Shown piece after piece: positions 53,777-64,000 of a DNA stretch of 64,000 nucleotides. Numbering within the stretch: the stretch's first letter is position 1; each line of letters starts with the position of its first letter. The DNA comes from Ceratopteris richardii (lineage: Eukaryota; Streptophyta; Polypodiopsida; Polypodiales; Pteridaceae). The stretch lies in contig CM035407.1 of the NCBI GenBank assembly GCA_020310875.1, forward strand, positions 225,921,468 through 225,985,467. The letters are read 5' to 3'. The notes under the pieces are model-generated. The model had not been told where the DNA came from and searched no databases. It saw only the letters and a list, made by a program, of their open reading frames with translations. Made by a program: the position numbers and the translations under genes.

Positions 53777-54825
53777 TGTTCGGATAGATGGATGGACAAT
53801 CCAAGAAATGAATAGGTACTGCCAAATCCTGCTTTGTACCAGCCCCTTGTAGCTTTAGAGTTGAGTTGTGGGCCCTCTTAGATTTCCAACGACACTATAC
53901 AAGTGCCTATATACTTTGGAAATGATTTAAGAAAAGATTGAACCAAAACAGACTACTTCCAAGGGGTCAATGAAAACCTTCTATTTTTTATCACACACCT
54001 ACTGCTTGTTATGCTTAGTGCTACCATTACATTAGGAATTAGAAAAATTCCTTTTAGACGTATCTAATTATCTTAGTAAGCTAATGATTCCAAGTGGAAT
54101 CACTTATAATGATGCACTATACACAGAGCAATCAATTTAGTAATTGAATCATTACCCTTGATTTTTTAGGACCTCTATAGAGTTTGAACAATGAGTACTT
54201 AGACATGATTTTCTCCAAATTGCCTGAATAGATTTCCTTCAAAAACTTTCTGACATGTAGAGAACTTGGAGAAGATTCCAACAAGCTATAGAACATTGAA
54301 AATGGTGGAGAAATGACTGAGATATGAGCAGTACAAGTTGACAGTTATGAATGACTATAATAGAGAGATCATAGATGAGTAATGTATATCTTTTGTATTA
54401 ATGAACAATTTTGTACATGATCATAGGCTAAACAATCATAGCCTAATGATGATGAGTAGTGTAGGTTACAATGTAGACCTCACTCTCATACAATATGGCG
54501 ATGGAAAACTCGGGAATTGAGACTTCTTCACGCGACTTTTTCAAGCCACTTTTATAAGGGCTACATTCTAATTTGAATTTGAATTCAACTTTTGGCTCTC
54601 TCTAAAAGTGATCCACCAATCTAGGAGTTATTCTCTCTAACATAAAGTCGTGACTTCTCAACTAATAAACTCCACGAGTTTGTTGAGAGTTACAAAGATT
54701 CTTCCAAGTTAAAAATAACTTTTACAAATGTAAAAGATAAAATTCTCCTAGCAATGGTTTCCATGGAGCTTCAATTGTTCATGAATCTTCTAGCCAAATG
54801 TGTAGGCTTGCACTTTACACCAACA
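53777..54825 (-). repeat. 3' LTR of the minus-strand copia
   Basis: 1049 bp, plus-strand ends TGTTCGGATAGATGG and CTTTACACCAACA. It aligns with 63175-64000. The sequence before it reads AATCG, the candidate target duplication; its partner lies outside the window. Confidence 0.88.
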
Positions 54826-54838
54826 GCTCCCCCTCAAG
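54826..54838 (-). promoter_or_regulatory. copia polypurine tract
   Basis: Minus strand CTTGAGGGGGAGC directly before the LTR start TGTTGGTGTAAAG. Confidence 0.85.
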
Positions 54839-55084
54839 CCAAACATTTTGGCTTGGTCTTCATCTTTCAATCTTCATGCCAATCATTGACTTAAACCTGC
54901 ATAGTTTTGTACCATCTAATGTTTTAGTCAATAAGTTTGCACATTGCATATTTGTTGACACATATGCCAAATGAATCTCCTTGCTCAATAGCTTCTCTCT
55001 CACATAATGATAGTGGACCTCTATATGCTTGGTCCTAGCATGATAAATGGGATTAGGTGCAAGATGTAGTGAGCTGGTATTATC

Positions 55085-55627
55085 TCACAAAATCATTGGA
55101 GATGTAGTATGCAAACCTAAATCTGTATACAATAATCTGATCCATATGGCCTCTTGAGTAGCATTGGCCAATCCTCTATACTCTGCCTCTGTAGAAGATA
55201 AAGCAACAGTAGGTTGCTTCTTTGAAGACCATGATATAGGTTTGTTACCTCCAAAAGATAGGTATCCTGAGGTACTTCTTCTATCATCTTTGCAACCTAC
55301 CCAATCTCCATCTGAATATATCTTGGTGTCCAAGTCTGAGGCATAAGGAAAGTACAATCCTTGATTTTGAGTGCCCTTAAGGTACTTCAAAATACTTTTG
55401 GCAGCTTCCAAATGAGGTGCCCTAGGTTTGTGCATAAACTGACTTAGAACACTTACTCCATAAGCAATATCAATCCTTGTAAAAGTAGCATAGTTCAAGC
55501 TTCCCACTATGCTTTGGTAACTTGCAATGTTCTCAAGCACATCACCTTCATGAGTACTTAGCTTTTGATTTACATCCATTGGAGTACTTGCAACTTTGGC
55601 ATTCTGCAAATGAAACTTCTTTAACAT
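55085..55627 (-). CDS. copia RNase H region
   Basis: Open stretch of 180 codons: STPMDVNQKLSTHEGD, VGSLNYATFTRIDIAYGVSV, KIYSDGDWVGCKDDRRSTSG, SWSSKKQPTVALSSTEAEY. It has the RNase H Asp and Glu positions (YSDGDW, STEAEY). It follows RT, the copia order. Retroelement fossil. Confidence 0.92.
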   Translation of the reverse strand: MLKKFHLQNAKVASTPMDVNQKLSTHEGDVLENIASYQSIVGSLNYATFTRIDIAYGVSVLSQFMHKPRAPHLEAAKSILKYLKGTQNQGLYFPYASDLDTKIYSDGDWVGCKDDRRSTSGYLSFGGNKPISWSSKKQPTVALSSTEAEYRGLANATQEAIWIRLLYTDLGLHTTSPMIL

Positions 55628-55818
55628 ATCTTGTACTTTCTCTAAGTAATATAAATTCCAAAGTTAGTATAGACTAGCTCAAGTCCAAGAAAGTCTTTTG
55701 GTGATCCAAGGTCACTAATTTTAAACTCCTGCATCATCTGATTCTTAATCTGTTTGATGCCATTAGCATCATTACCTGTGAGGATGATATCATCAACATA
55801 TACACATAGGTATATTAC

Positions 55819-56529
55819 CTATGAATTACTTCTTTTGATAAACAGAGATGTATCTACTTTGCTCATGATGAATCGTTGATCTTGAAGATAAGTAGTCAAC
55901 CTATGGTTCCATGCCCTAGGTGCCTGCTTCAATCCATAAAGAGCTTTGTTCAATTTACATACATATGTTACCTTGCTTGGATTCTCATAACCAGGAGGTT
56001 GAGACATGTACACCTCCTCTGAAATCCAACCATTTAGAAATGCATCTTTTACATCCAATTGATACATGTTCCAATTCTTTGATGCAGCCACACTTACCAA
56101 AACCCTGATGGTTGGCATTTTGGCTATAGGTGAGAAGGTTTCTTCATAATCAATTCCTTGGGTTTGTGTAAAACCCTTAGCCACAAGTCTAGCTTTGTAC
56201 ATGCTTATTGATCCTTCAGAATTCCTTTTGATCTTATAGATCCATCTAGAACCAATTACCTGCATAGTCTCCTTCTTTGGTACTAGCTTCCAAGTATGGT
56301 TTTCCTTGAGTGCTTCAATTTCCTCATCCATAGCTTCCTTCCATTTTTCCTTGGTCTTTGCTTCTTCATATGCTGATGGCTCTTCAAATGACAAGTCTTT
56401 TGCAAGATAAACATAGTGCTTAGTAACTAGGGAAGTATCATACCCATATCTGATTGGCTTCTTGCTCTCCTTTTGTGATCTTCTGATTGCTTGGTTGGAT
56501 GATTCACGTATATCCTCCAATTTCTTCAT
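55819..56529 (-). CDS. copia reverse transcriptase
   Basis: Open stretch of 236 codons: WKEAMDEEIEALKENHTWKL, RWIYKIKRNSEGSISMYKAR, LVAKGFTQTQGIDYEETFSP, QLDVKDAFLNG, EVYMSQPPGYE, CKLNKALYGLKQAPRAW. Contains the first catalytic Asp of RT in LDVKDAFLNG. Retroelement fossil. Confidence 0.93.
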   Translation of the reverse strand: MKKLEDIRESSNQAIRRSQKESKKPIRYGYDTSLVTKHYVYLAKDLSFEEPSAYEEAKTKEKWKEAMDEEIEALKENHTWKLVPKKETMQVIGSRWIYKIKRNSEGSISMYKARLVAKGFTQTQGIDYEETFSPIAKMPTIRVLVSVAASKNWNMYQLDVKDAFLNGWISEEVYMSQPPGYENPSKVTYVCKLNKALYGLKQAPRAWNHRLTTYLQDQRFIMSKVDTSLFIKRSNS

Positions 56530-56550
56530 CTTGACTTTGCCTTTCGACTT

Positions 56551-56880
56551 TTATGCCTTGAACTCTTCTACGTTGATGATGTTCTCATCATCTGAGTTGA
56601 TATCTCCATTCTGAGTAGGCTCCTCCTTAGTGAGGCTTGGAAACTCCTCTTCCAAGTCATAAGGTAGTTTTACTTTCCTACATTCACTATCAAACCAAGA
56701 GTCATTCTCATCAAAGACAACATCTCTACTCACCATGGATCCCTTGTTTGAAGGGTTGTAGAACCTGTATCCTTTCTGATTCAATTCATACCGTATGAAG
56801 ATGCACTTTTCTACCTTAGGGTCTAGGTTACCTCTTATCTGAGAAGGGATATGCACATAATCTACACATCCAAAAATCCT
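56551..56880 (-). CDS. copia integrase C-terminal part
   Basis: HIPSQIRGNLDPKVEKCIFI, GYRFYNPSNKGSMVSRDVVF and FDENDSWF are the conserved end of copia integrases. The nested element lies directly upstream in the coding sense. Confidence 0.85.
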   Translation of the reverse strand, partial: RIFGCVDYVHIPSQIRGNLDPKVEKCIFIRYELNQKGYRFYNPSNKGSMVSRDVVFDENDSWFDSECRKVKLPYDLEEEFPSLTKEEPTQNGDINSDDENIINVEEFKA

Positions 56881-56888
56881 GCAATGAA

Positions 56889-58240
56889 TGTTGGAAATTT
56901 AGTAGGCCCATAACTAATACCACAGGTCCAAGGTTCCATATGTCCAGGATCTACAACATAGATTCCAACAATATTCAAATATTGACAAAACATGAACATA
57001 CCACACTTAATCATACAAATGATGAGAAAAAGATAGAGAAAGATTAGACAACATGTGTAAAGTGTTAGATAAGCCAAGGCTTACTCACACTATCATATAT
57101 ACCAATGTTCAATGTACAATGTGGGAGCAAAACTCTCAACCACTCTATGTGAAAAAAAATAGATGGATGAGGGAATGTACAAATGTAACAAACATATTCA
57201 GTTGTATGGACAGAAATCTGAACATATATGAGATGTGGGAACTAATAGGTTGTAGAAGAGTGAATATGAGTGACAAAAAGAGGAAGGATCAGTCTAAAAC
57301 TGATAATCAGCAAACCCTCAGCTAACTTTAGGCTATGGAAGACCCTAAGATATGTGTGTGAAAAATCACATACTTACAAAATTAGCAAAGAATGCTAACA
57401 CATTTGCTGCCAGAAATCCTCAAACTCATATGAACATATCTGCTCTAACACCTCATCCAAATATGCATAAAGCATACATGTACTGATTCTCCTGTATCTA
57501 TGCTGAATAGGACTCCTCTTGATATGGATGCCACTGCCTCCATAAACTCCAAGTAGTACTTGTGTGCATAAAGAGAATATGTACCTGAATTCTTAACATA
57601 AGATGCAAATCTTATGTTAACCACCATCCAATGTCTTTGAAGTAATCCAAACTCTTCATGTAGAAGAAAAGCATCAAATACATCATGTGAATGGCTGATC
57701 CACACCACCAAGCTGCTGATGAGTAAGTCCTCTCCAAGAGTGTGAGCACACTCTTCTCCAAGAAGAACTCCATAGCAGCTCCTAAACATGCTCCAAGATA
57801 GCACCATGGCTTCCACATGTGCTAAGAAGCACCGGCTCTAATGAGGGACCAAGCTTCCAAATCTTGTGTTGAAATAGGTGAAGGATGAATAACAATGAGC
57901 TAATGATCTTCTTATATAGTAGTCAATTTCCCTTGAAAAGCTCCTCCAAAAGCAACTAAATAAAGCTATCGCTTGATAAAGCATGATTGCAAATTGCTCG
58001 TCGTCGAATTGTTGCCGTTATGAAAAGCATATTAAAAAAACAAACTTTGCCAAAACATCTTCGCGTTTCTCACCTACAACCGACGGGTTTTGAACCCACG
58101 CGAGTAGTTTAGTAGGCTTTTGATCTATCCACGTGCCTAGCACCTTTTTCTTGTACAAGGAATGAGATTAAACTCTACACATACTGAAGAAACTTGAGCA
58201 AGTTTGACCAATTAGACATTGAATCAATGTTTTTCCAACA
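56889..58240 (-). repeat. LTR of the nested copia-derived element
   Basis: 1352 bp, plus-strand ends TGTTGGAAATTTAG and TTTTTCCAACA. It aligns in reverse with 49566-50786 and directly with about 61075-61979. Short frames such as 57445-57816 recur in all copies and represent LTR sequence. Confidence 0.85.
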
Positions 58241-58266
58241 ATCCCCCCCCCCCCCCCCCCCTGCAA
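58241..58266 (-). promoter_or_regulatory. polypurine tract with 19-G run
   Basis: Plus strand AT, then 19 consecutive C, then TGCAATG. The related plus-strand copy at 49555-49565 has only six consecutive G. The run length may include replication slippage or assembly error. Confidence 0.75.
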
Positions 58267-60650
58267 TGTCATATTGGTACAAACTGCACTGGTTCTGCAA
58301 ATTATCAAAGCTGCAAACTATCACAAGCTTCAAGCTTGTACTCCCGAACTGACCTTCAAACCTTTTCTTAAAAAGTCTTCTTCAAAACTGAATTTGGCTT
58401 TCCTTCAAACTTCAAACACTTGTACTTGCTGAATATGAACCATAATACTTTAGAAAATATGCAATCTAGATATCCAATAGTGTGCTCATCAAGCAATCAC
58501 TTGCTTGACATCAAATGCAGCAAGTACTGACTCTAAACCTGCTATCTCCTGTTTCTCAAACTTGAAAACATACACTAGGATCCACATATTTGCATTTACC
58601 TTACGAAAGTTTTCTCAGCGTACTTCTGCTATGTCATGTAGATACACTAAACATAACCAAGAACTGAATCCTTGAACCTCTGATTGACAACTCACAACTT
58701 AGTGTATTATGAACACTGCTGGTTCACCTGTGACTGTACTTCAAGTCAAGTCAAGTCAACTCAACTCAACTCATGAGTCTCATAAAAAAATCTATGATGT
58801 CATCATGTTATTATCCTTGTTCTAACTATAAGTCTTTCACACCTCTTTCCTTCAGAACCTGGTATAAACATATATGTGCACACTTCTCAAACATACCTCT
58901 CTGAAATATCAAGCTTCTCTTCAATAGAACTCTGGAACCTTCTTCTAACAGGAACTTTCTCCAAACATTCTCCTTCTTCCTTCTTCTTTCAAAGCTGGAA
59001 CATAAAGAGAACCTGAAAAAGAAAATATGGGAATACTTGAAATAGGAATACCTGTAGATATGACTCTGCATTCTTTTACATGTGGCTGAAAATAAGTCTT
59101 CATGTTTCATCACCCCCCTGGATGATTTAACACTAGTATCCAGAATTCTTCAAATTATATCAGATTTTATGAAATCTAGAACGTCTTCCTTCTTTCAATA
59201 AATCTGTTCTTCAATGATCAATACGTGTATCTAAAACAAAATCTCTGAACCCTTTTTATTAGCACTGTACACATGCCAATAGCTTTCCCTATCATTCCTC
59301 AACTTTCCAAATTATAGAATAAGGTTAGCTAATCTATCATAAAAACCTTGCTGAAAGCATTTTAGGATTCATAACCTTCTGTAACATAACAAGTATTTTC
59401 GTCTATTCCTCTGCAACACATCTGATAGAATCTGAATCTTTGACTTACTTCCTCCAATGCTAAGAACCTTCTCAAACAAAAGGATAAACAATTGACTCAT
59501 AAATACTCAAGATCTTACATGATCTATCTAGATCTATCAAGATCTCTCCAACAAAATACCTCTGTAGAATCTAGTCTTATCAAACCTTCATGACTGAATG
59601 TTTGATTTGCTACCTGAATGTTGTTAAGTGTCCATGCTTCTCATATAAAGTTGTAAAACTTTCTTTAACCGAATCCTTCCCAAGAAACTACAACTACTAC
59701 TTGAAACATAAGTGGACAAACTTCTCACCTTGAGAATTCCAAAAGCTGCAAGTTGATACTTCATCTCTTCATATTCTACCCAGGTGAAATGTGATAGTAC
59801 CTGCTTGATTTTCTTTTGGCTAACTCCACTTCTCAATCAAGTGATAGAATCTTATGGAACACCCTTTTGAATACAAGCATGTATCCAAAAATCAAGACAA
59901 ACACAGAAAGTAGATTTTATTGACTTGTACATCAAGAAATCTAAATTTTCTAAAGTTTTCTAAAAATACTGAATATGAGGTAACGTTTCCAAACACAAAA
60001 CCTCAATCCAAGTCTTCAACATCTGCTACAAAAAACTCTTTCACCTCAAGAGTTAGATAAAGAAGAAATATACTTCTCTGCAACTTGTCATATACCAACT
60101 ATGTATTGACACTCCAAGAATTCCTTGAGGGAACATATAAGCTGTCTGCTCAAAAACTTCAACTTATATATAACTCATACATATGAGTCAAAACATACAA
60201 TTTGTCTTCAAAATCTGATGCTTTTCTTTCTCTCAATGTAATTCTTTGTCAAATCTACTAAAACATGACCAAGTATGATGCAAAACAAGAAACTACTTCT
60301 TCTTTAAACTATCTTTTTCACAAGATGTTCTCATAGACTTGTCTTTGGATGTAGAGGATAAAAGTAGGAAAAGTATATGGAAAATATAAGAGAAAAGGAA
60401 GTCTTACTTTCCCTTTGGAATTGTTGGACCTTCTTTTTCTGCATCTTTCTTCCACCTGATGATGTCAACATCTTCAAACTTCTCTTCCATATGAATGCTG
60501 AATTACCTTTCTAGAGTTACTTCTCTAGATCAAATTCAATACCTGGATATCCAACCAACTTACAACAGAAAATTAGCTGAACACAAAACTGATGCTCTCC
60601 ACATTTGTCTTCTTAGATGAGCTTTCTTGTCAAGAAAGAGATCTATCAAA
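58267..60650 (-). other. internal region of the nested element, no gene
   Basis: Aligns in reverse with 47410-49565 over most of its length, for example the TATAAACATATATGTGCAC neighbourhood with its partner near 48940. It contains traces of copia pol but no usable frame. The part from about 60410 to 60650 has no counterpart in the plus-strand copy. Confidence 0.65.
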
Positions 60651-60654
60651 ACTA

Positions 60655-60886
60655 TCCAGTACATTGAACATTGGTATATATGATAGTGTGAGTAAGCCTT
60701 GGCTTATGTAACACTTTACACGTGTTGTCTAATCTTTCTCTATCTTTATCTCATCATTTGTATGACTAAGTGTGGTATGTTCATGTTTTGTCAATATTGG
60801 AAAATTGCTGGAATCTGTGTTGTAGATCTAGGACATATGGAACCTTGGACCTGTGGTATTAGTTATGGGCCTACTAAATCTCCAAA
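60655..60886 (+). repeat. LTR end piece in plus orientation
   Basis: Matches 50565-50786 directly and 56889-57115 in reverse, so it is opposite in orientation to the surrounding nested element. Confidence 0.8.
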
Positions 60887-60889
60887 ATT

Positions 60890-60923
60890 TGGTATCAGAG
60901 CTTTAGGGCTTTGGTATCAGAGC
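60890..60923 (+). promoter_or_regulatory. tandemly duplicated methionine-type primer-binding site
   Basis: TGGTATCAGAGC at 60890-60901 and again at 60912-60923, in a 22-bp tandem unit ending TTAGGGC. It follows the LTR end piece by about 3 nt. Confidence 0.85.
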
Positions 60924-61074
60924 CTTAGGGCTTTGACATCAAAACATTTAGGCTCTCAGATTCCAAGGTTCCTAGACTTCTAGGTTTACAACATATGATT
61001 TAAGAGCATCTTCTAACATTTGACATACACACTTAATCTAGATGAGTAAAGATTTGAGAATTAGATAATTTAGT

Positions 61075-61979
61075 CACATGTTTATTCATCAGTGTGGTTG
61101 AAAAATCACATACTTACAAAAGTAGCAAAGAATGCTAACAAGTTTGCTGCTAGAAATCCTCAAACTCATATGAACATATCTTCTCTAACACCTAATCCAA
61201 ATATGCATAAAGCATACATGTACTGATTCTCTTGTATCTATGCCGAATATGAATCCTCTTGATATGGATGCCACTGCCTCCATAAACTCCAAGTAGTACC
61301 TGTGTGCATAAAGAGAATATGTACATGAATTCTTAACATAAGATGCAAATCTTATATTAACCACCATCCAATGTCTTTGAAGTAATCCAAAATCTTCATG
61401 TAGAAGAAAAGCTTCAAATACGTCATGTGAATGGCTGATCCGCACCACCAAGCTGTTGATGAGTAAGTCCTCTCCAAGAGTGTGAGCACACTCTTCTCTA
61501 ATAAGAACTTCATAGCCGCTCGTCAACATGCTCCAAGATAGCACCATGGCTGCCCCATGTGCTAAGAAGCACCACTTCTAATGAGGGACCAAGCTTCCAA
61601 AGCTTGTGTTGAAATAGGTGAAGGATGAATAACAATGAGCTAATGATCTTCTTATATAGTAGTCATTTTCCCTTGAAAAGCTCCTCCAAAGAAACTAAAT
61701 AAAGCTATCGCTTGATAAAGCACGATCGCAAATTGCCTGTTGCCGAATTGTTGCCGTTATGAAAAGCATATTAAAAAAACAAACTTTGCCAAAACATCTT
61801 CACGTTTCGCAATTGCAATCGACAGGTTTCAAACCCACGCCAGTAGTTTAGGAGGCTTTTGATCTATCCACGCACCCAACACCTTTTTCTTGTACAAAGA
61901 GTGAGATTAAACTCTACACATACTCAAGCAACTTAAGCAAGTTTGACCAATGAGACATTGAATCAATGTTTTTCCAATA
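61075..61979 (-). repeat. LTR start piece of the nested element
   Basis: Aligns directly with about 57345-58240 and abuts copia integrase sequence at 61980. Confidence 0.8.
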
Positions 61980-63147
61980 GATCAAGTGAAGTTCTTCTAC
62001 CATGCCATGCTTCGTATGGGGTCATCCCATCAAGAGATTTGGATGGCAACCTGTTTACAAGATAAGTGGCAGTAGATACACTCTCTGCCCACAAGTAATT
62101 AGGTAAATTTTTCTCATTTAACATTGATCTAGCTGTTTCAACAATTAATCTATTTCTCCTTTCTGCCACCCCATTTTGTTTAGGGGTATACCTTGTTGTG
62201 ATTCCTCTCTTGATTCATGTGTCCTGCAAGAATGCATCAAACTCATTTGAGAAGTACTCACCTCCTCCATCTGACCTTAATCTCTTTAGGTTTCTCCCTA
62301 TTTGGTTTTCAACAAGTGCAAGATACTTTTTAAAGCAACTGAATACTTCATCTTTGTGCTTCACAAAGTACAATACAGTCCACCTACTGTAATCATCAAT
62401 GAAAGATACATAAGACCTTGATCCAAAAAATGAGGGATCCTTACTTGGTCCCCATACATCTGTATGGACAAGCTCTAGGTAGTCCTCATGCATGTAGCCT
62501 TTCCTTGAGAAGGGTAACCTGTGAGATTTTCCAAACTGACAAGCACCACATTTATAAATCATGTGTTGCTTGGATACATTAGGTATCCGCAGCACACATT
62601 GCTCTCTACATATTTGTTTTAAAGTTCTTTCACCAACATGCCCTAATCTCTTGTGCCAAATTTCAAGTTGTGAGAGTGTTTGATCCTTGTAACTATAAAG
62701 TGCAATATTCCTTGTATCTTCAAGTTCAAAAGTGAATAATCTACCTGTCTTTTCTCCTTTGGCAATTCTCTTGAATCCATGTTGGGGATCCTCCATAAAT
62801 GCTCCATATTGGTTGAATCTGACCTGCAAACCCTTTTCCACAATCTGTCCAACACTCATCAAGTTCTTGATAATTGTAGGTACATATAAAACCCTACTCA
62901 ATAGATTCTTGTTTCCATCTGAGGTCTTAACATTTCCTACCTTAATCATTGAGTGCTTGGGTGTGTTGAGTCTTTCATGCTCCTCTCTTGTAGGTTGTCT
63001 TTTGCTTCTAAATATGGGCATCTCCTCATCTCCTGAGATGTATCCATAGAGGCTCCTTCCTTGCAAGTATGTCTTCATCCTCAAGGACCATGCTTGGTAG
63101 TTGTTCCTATCCAATTTATAAATGAAATAAGGAAAACCGTCTCCCAT
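61963..63147 (-). CDS. copia gag start, GAG-pre-integrase and integrase core
   Basis: From 63147 the minus strand reads MGDGFPYFIYKLDRNNYQAW (gag start). Later words are LSRVLYVPTIIKNLMSVGQI (protease C-terminal side), LEIWHKRLGHVGERTLKQI (GAG-pre-integrase), ELVHTDVWGPSKDPSFFGSR and SFIDDYSRWTVLYF, RLRSDGGGEYFSNEFDAFL, and then NRLIVETARSMLNEKNLPN. Integrase D,D residues are seen in HTDVWG and LRSDGGGEY. Retroelement fossil; gag is much shorter than in intact relatives. Confidence 0.9.
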
Positions 63148-63161
63148 TTTACCTTAACTTT

Positions 63162-63173
63162 GCTCTGATACCA
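63162..63173 (-). promoter_or_regulatory. copia primer-binding site (methionine type)
   Basis: Minus strand TGGTATCAGAGC, 1 nt inside the LTR border at 63175. Confidence 0.9.
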
Positions 63174-63174
63174 C

Positions 63175-64000
63175 TGTTGGGATAGATGGATGGACACTCC
63201 AAGAAATGAGTAGTACCACCAAATCCTGCTTTGTACTAGCCCCTTGTAGCTTTAGAGTTGAGTTGTGGGACCTCTTAGCTTTTAAATGACATTATACAAG
63301 TGCCTATATACTTTGCAAATGATGTAAGAAAAGATTGAACCAAAATAGACTACTTCCAAGTTGAAGGAACAATGAAAACCTTCTATTTTTTATCACACAC
63401 CTGTTGCTTGTTATGCTCAGTGCTACCAGTACAATATGAATCAGAAAAATTCCTTATAGAGGTATCTAATTAGCTAATGATTCCAAGTCGAATCATGTAA
63501 AATGATGCACTGTGCACAGAGCAATCAATTTAGCAATTGAATCATTACCCTCGATTTTTAGGACCTTTGTAGAGTTTGACTAGTGAGTGCTTTGATGCAC
63601 TTTTCTCCAAATCGGCCGAATAGATTTCCTTCAAACTTTGTAAGCATGTATAGAAATTTGAGCTGATTTCAATAAGCTATAGGAGATTGAAAATGGTGGA
63701 GAAAGGACTGAGATATGAGTAGTACAAGTTGACAGTTATGCATGACTATAATAGAGAGATCATAGATGACTAATCTATATCTTTTGTATTAATGAACAAT
63801 GTTGTACATTATCATAGTCTTGACAATTATAGCCTAATGATGGGGAGTAGTGTAGGTTACAATGTAGACCTCACTCTCATACAATATGGCAATGGAAAAC
63901 TCAGGAATTGAGACTTCTTCACACGACTTTTTCAAGCCACTTTTATAAGTGGTACATTCTAATTTGAATTTGAATTCAACTTTTGGCTCCCCCTAAAAGT
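63175..64000 (-). repeat. 5' LTR of the minus-strand copia, cut by the window end
   Basis: Begins (plus strand) TGTTGGGATAGATGG and aligns with 53777-54600 up to the last base of the window (CCTAAAAGT); about 220 bp should lie beyond. Confidence 0.9.

Larger units (their letters stand above)
56889..61979 (-). mobile_element. copia-derived non-coding element nested in the minus-strand copia (rearranged)
   Basis: Separates integrase parts of the host copia (61963 side and 56880 side). LTR 56889-58240, then a polypurine tract, internal sequence homologous in reverse to 47410-49565 (58260-60400), an LTR-end piece in the opposite orientation with primer-binding sites (60655-60923), and an LTR-start piece (about 61075-61979). 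Non-coding throughout. The piece in the opposite orientation indicates an internal rearrangement. It is the youngest layer of this nest. Confidence 0.8.
53777..64000 (-). mobile_element. Ty1/copia element, minus strand, runs off the window, with a nested insertion
   Basis: 3' LTR 53777-54825, polypurine tract, RNase H and RT (55085-56529), integrase C-terminal part (56551-56880), a nested insertion (56889-61979), integrase core and upstream parts back to gag (61963-63147), primer-binding site, and 5' LTR 63175 to beyond the end. The order is that of copia. It sits inside the 3' LTR of the preceding plus-strand element, so it is younger than that one. Its LTRs differ by several percent by eye, more than those of the giant gypsy element. 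Broken in several places. Confidence 0.92.

Overview
The window is repeat-rich DNA from a land plant with a large genome. The evidence is plant-type Ty1/copia and Ty3/gypsy retroelements, plant gene families present only as fragments (MAP4K-type kinase, cold-shock-domain protein, threonine synthase, plant RING-CH protein, DUF4091/GH123-like protein), canonical GT-AG intron borders and an AT-rich background. I cannot name the species; a gymnosperm or another large-genome lineage would fit. No complete, clearly functional host gene is visible. Nothing is prokaryotic, and there is no rRNA and no CRISPR array.

Layout. 1-1800: old copia fragment. 1801-4840: unassigned DNA with a tRNA-like piece and a 52-bp tandem duplication. 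4847-7217 (minus): decayed multi-exon gene resembling a beta-class DNA N6/N4 methylase with an upstream ParB-like segment; one intron holds a 31-bp palindromic minisatellite. 7665-10690: second copy of the first copia family, split by a solo LTR (9165-10243). 11377-33384 (minus): a giant Ty3/gypsy element of about 22 kb. 33390-37369: unassigned. 37370-38400: gag fragment behind a primer-binding site. About 38900-43284: chimera of host gene fragments ending in a leader related to that of the giant element. 43285-45900 (minus): copia gag-PR-IN piece with its LTR. 46000-46650 (minus): gag fragment. 47410-64000: nest of copia elements, with one plus-strand element broken into by a minus-strand one (53777 to beyond the window end), which itself carries another insertion (56889-61979).

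Main discovery. The two blocks 11377-18513 and 27070-33384 look at first like a segmental duplication of a kinase locus. They are better explained as the two LTRs of one minus-strand gypsy element. The outer ends carry the same 5-bp target duplication (TGTAC). A primer-binding site lies 4 nt inside one block, a polypurine tract abuts the other, and gag, protease, RT-RNase H and integrase lie between. The LTRs (7.1 and 6.3 kb) carry sense-oriented, apparently spliced pieces of at least three host genes: a cold-shock-domain protein with its 5' leader, a MAP4K/Ste20-type kinase, and threonine synthase. LTR divergence in the stretch I compared is about 1-2 percent, so insertion was relatively recent.

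A second case sits at about 38900-42471. RING-CH and DUF4091 gene fragments lie directly upstream of a primer-binding site and leader that resemble those of the giant element, again in the same orientation. This suggests a lineage of gypsy elements that stores host gene pieces inside its LTRs. That interpretation is inference; the end structures of the giant element are read directly from the sequence.
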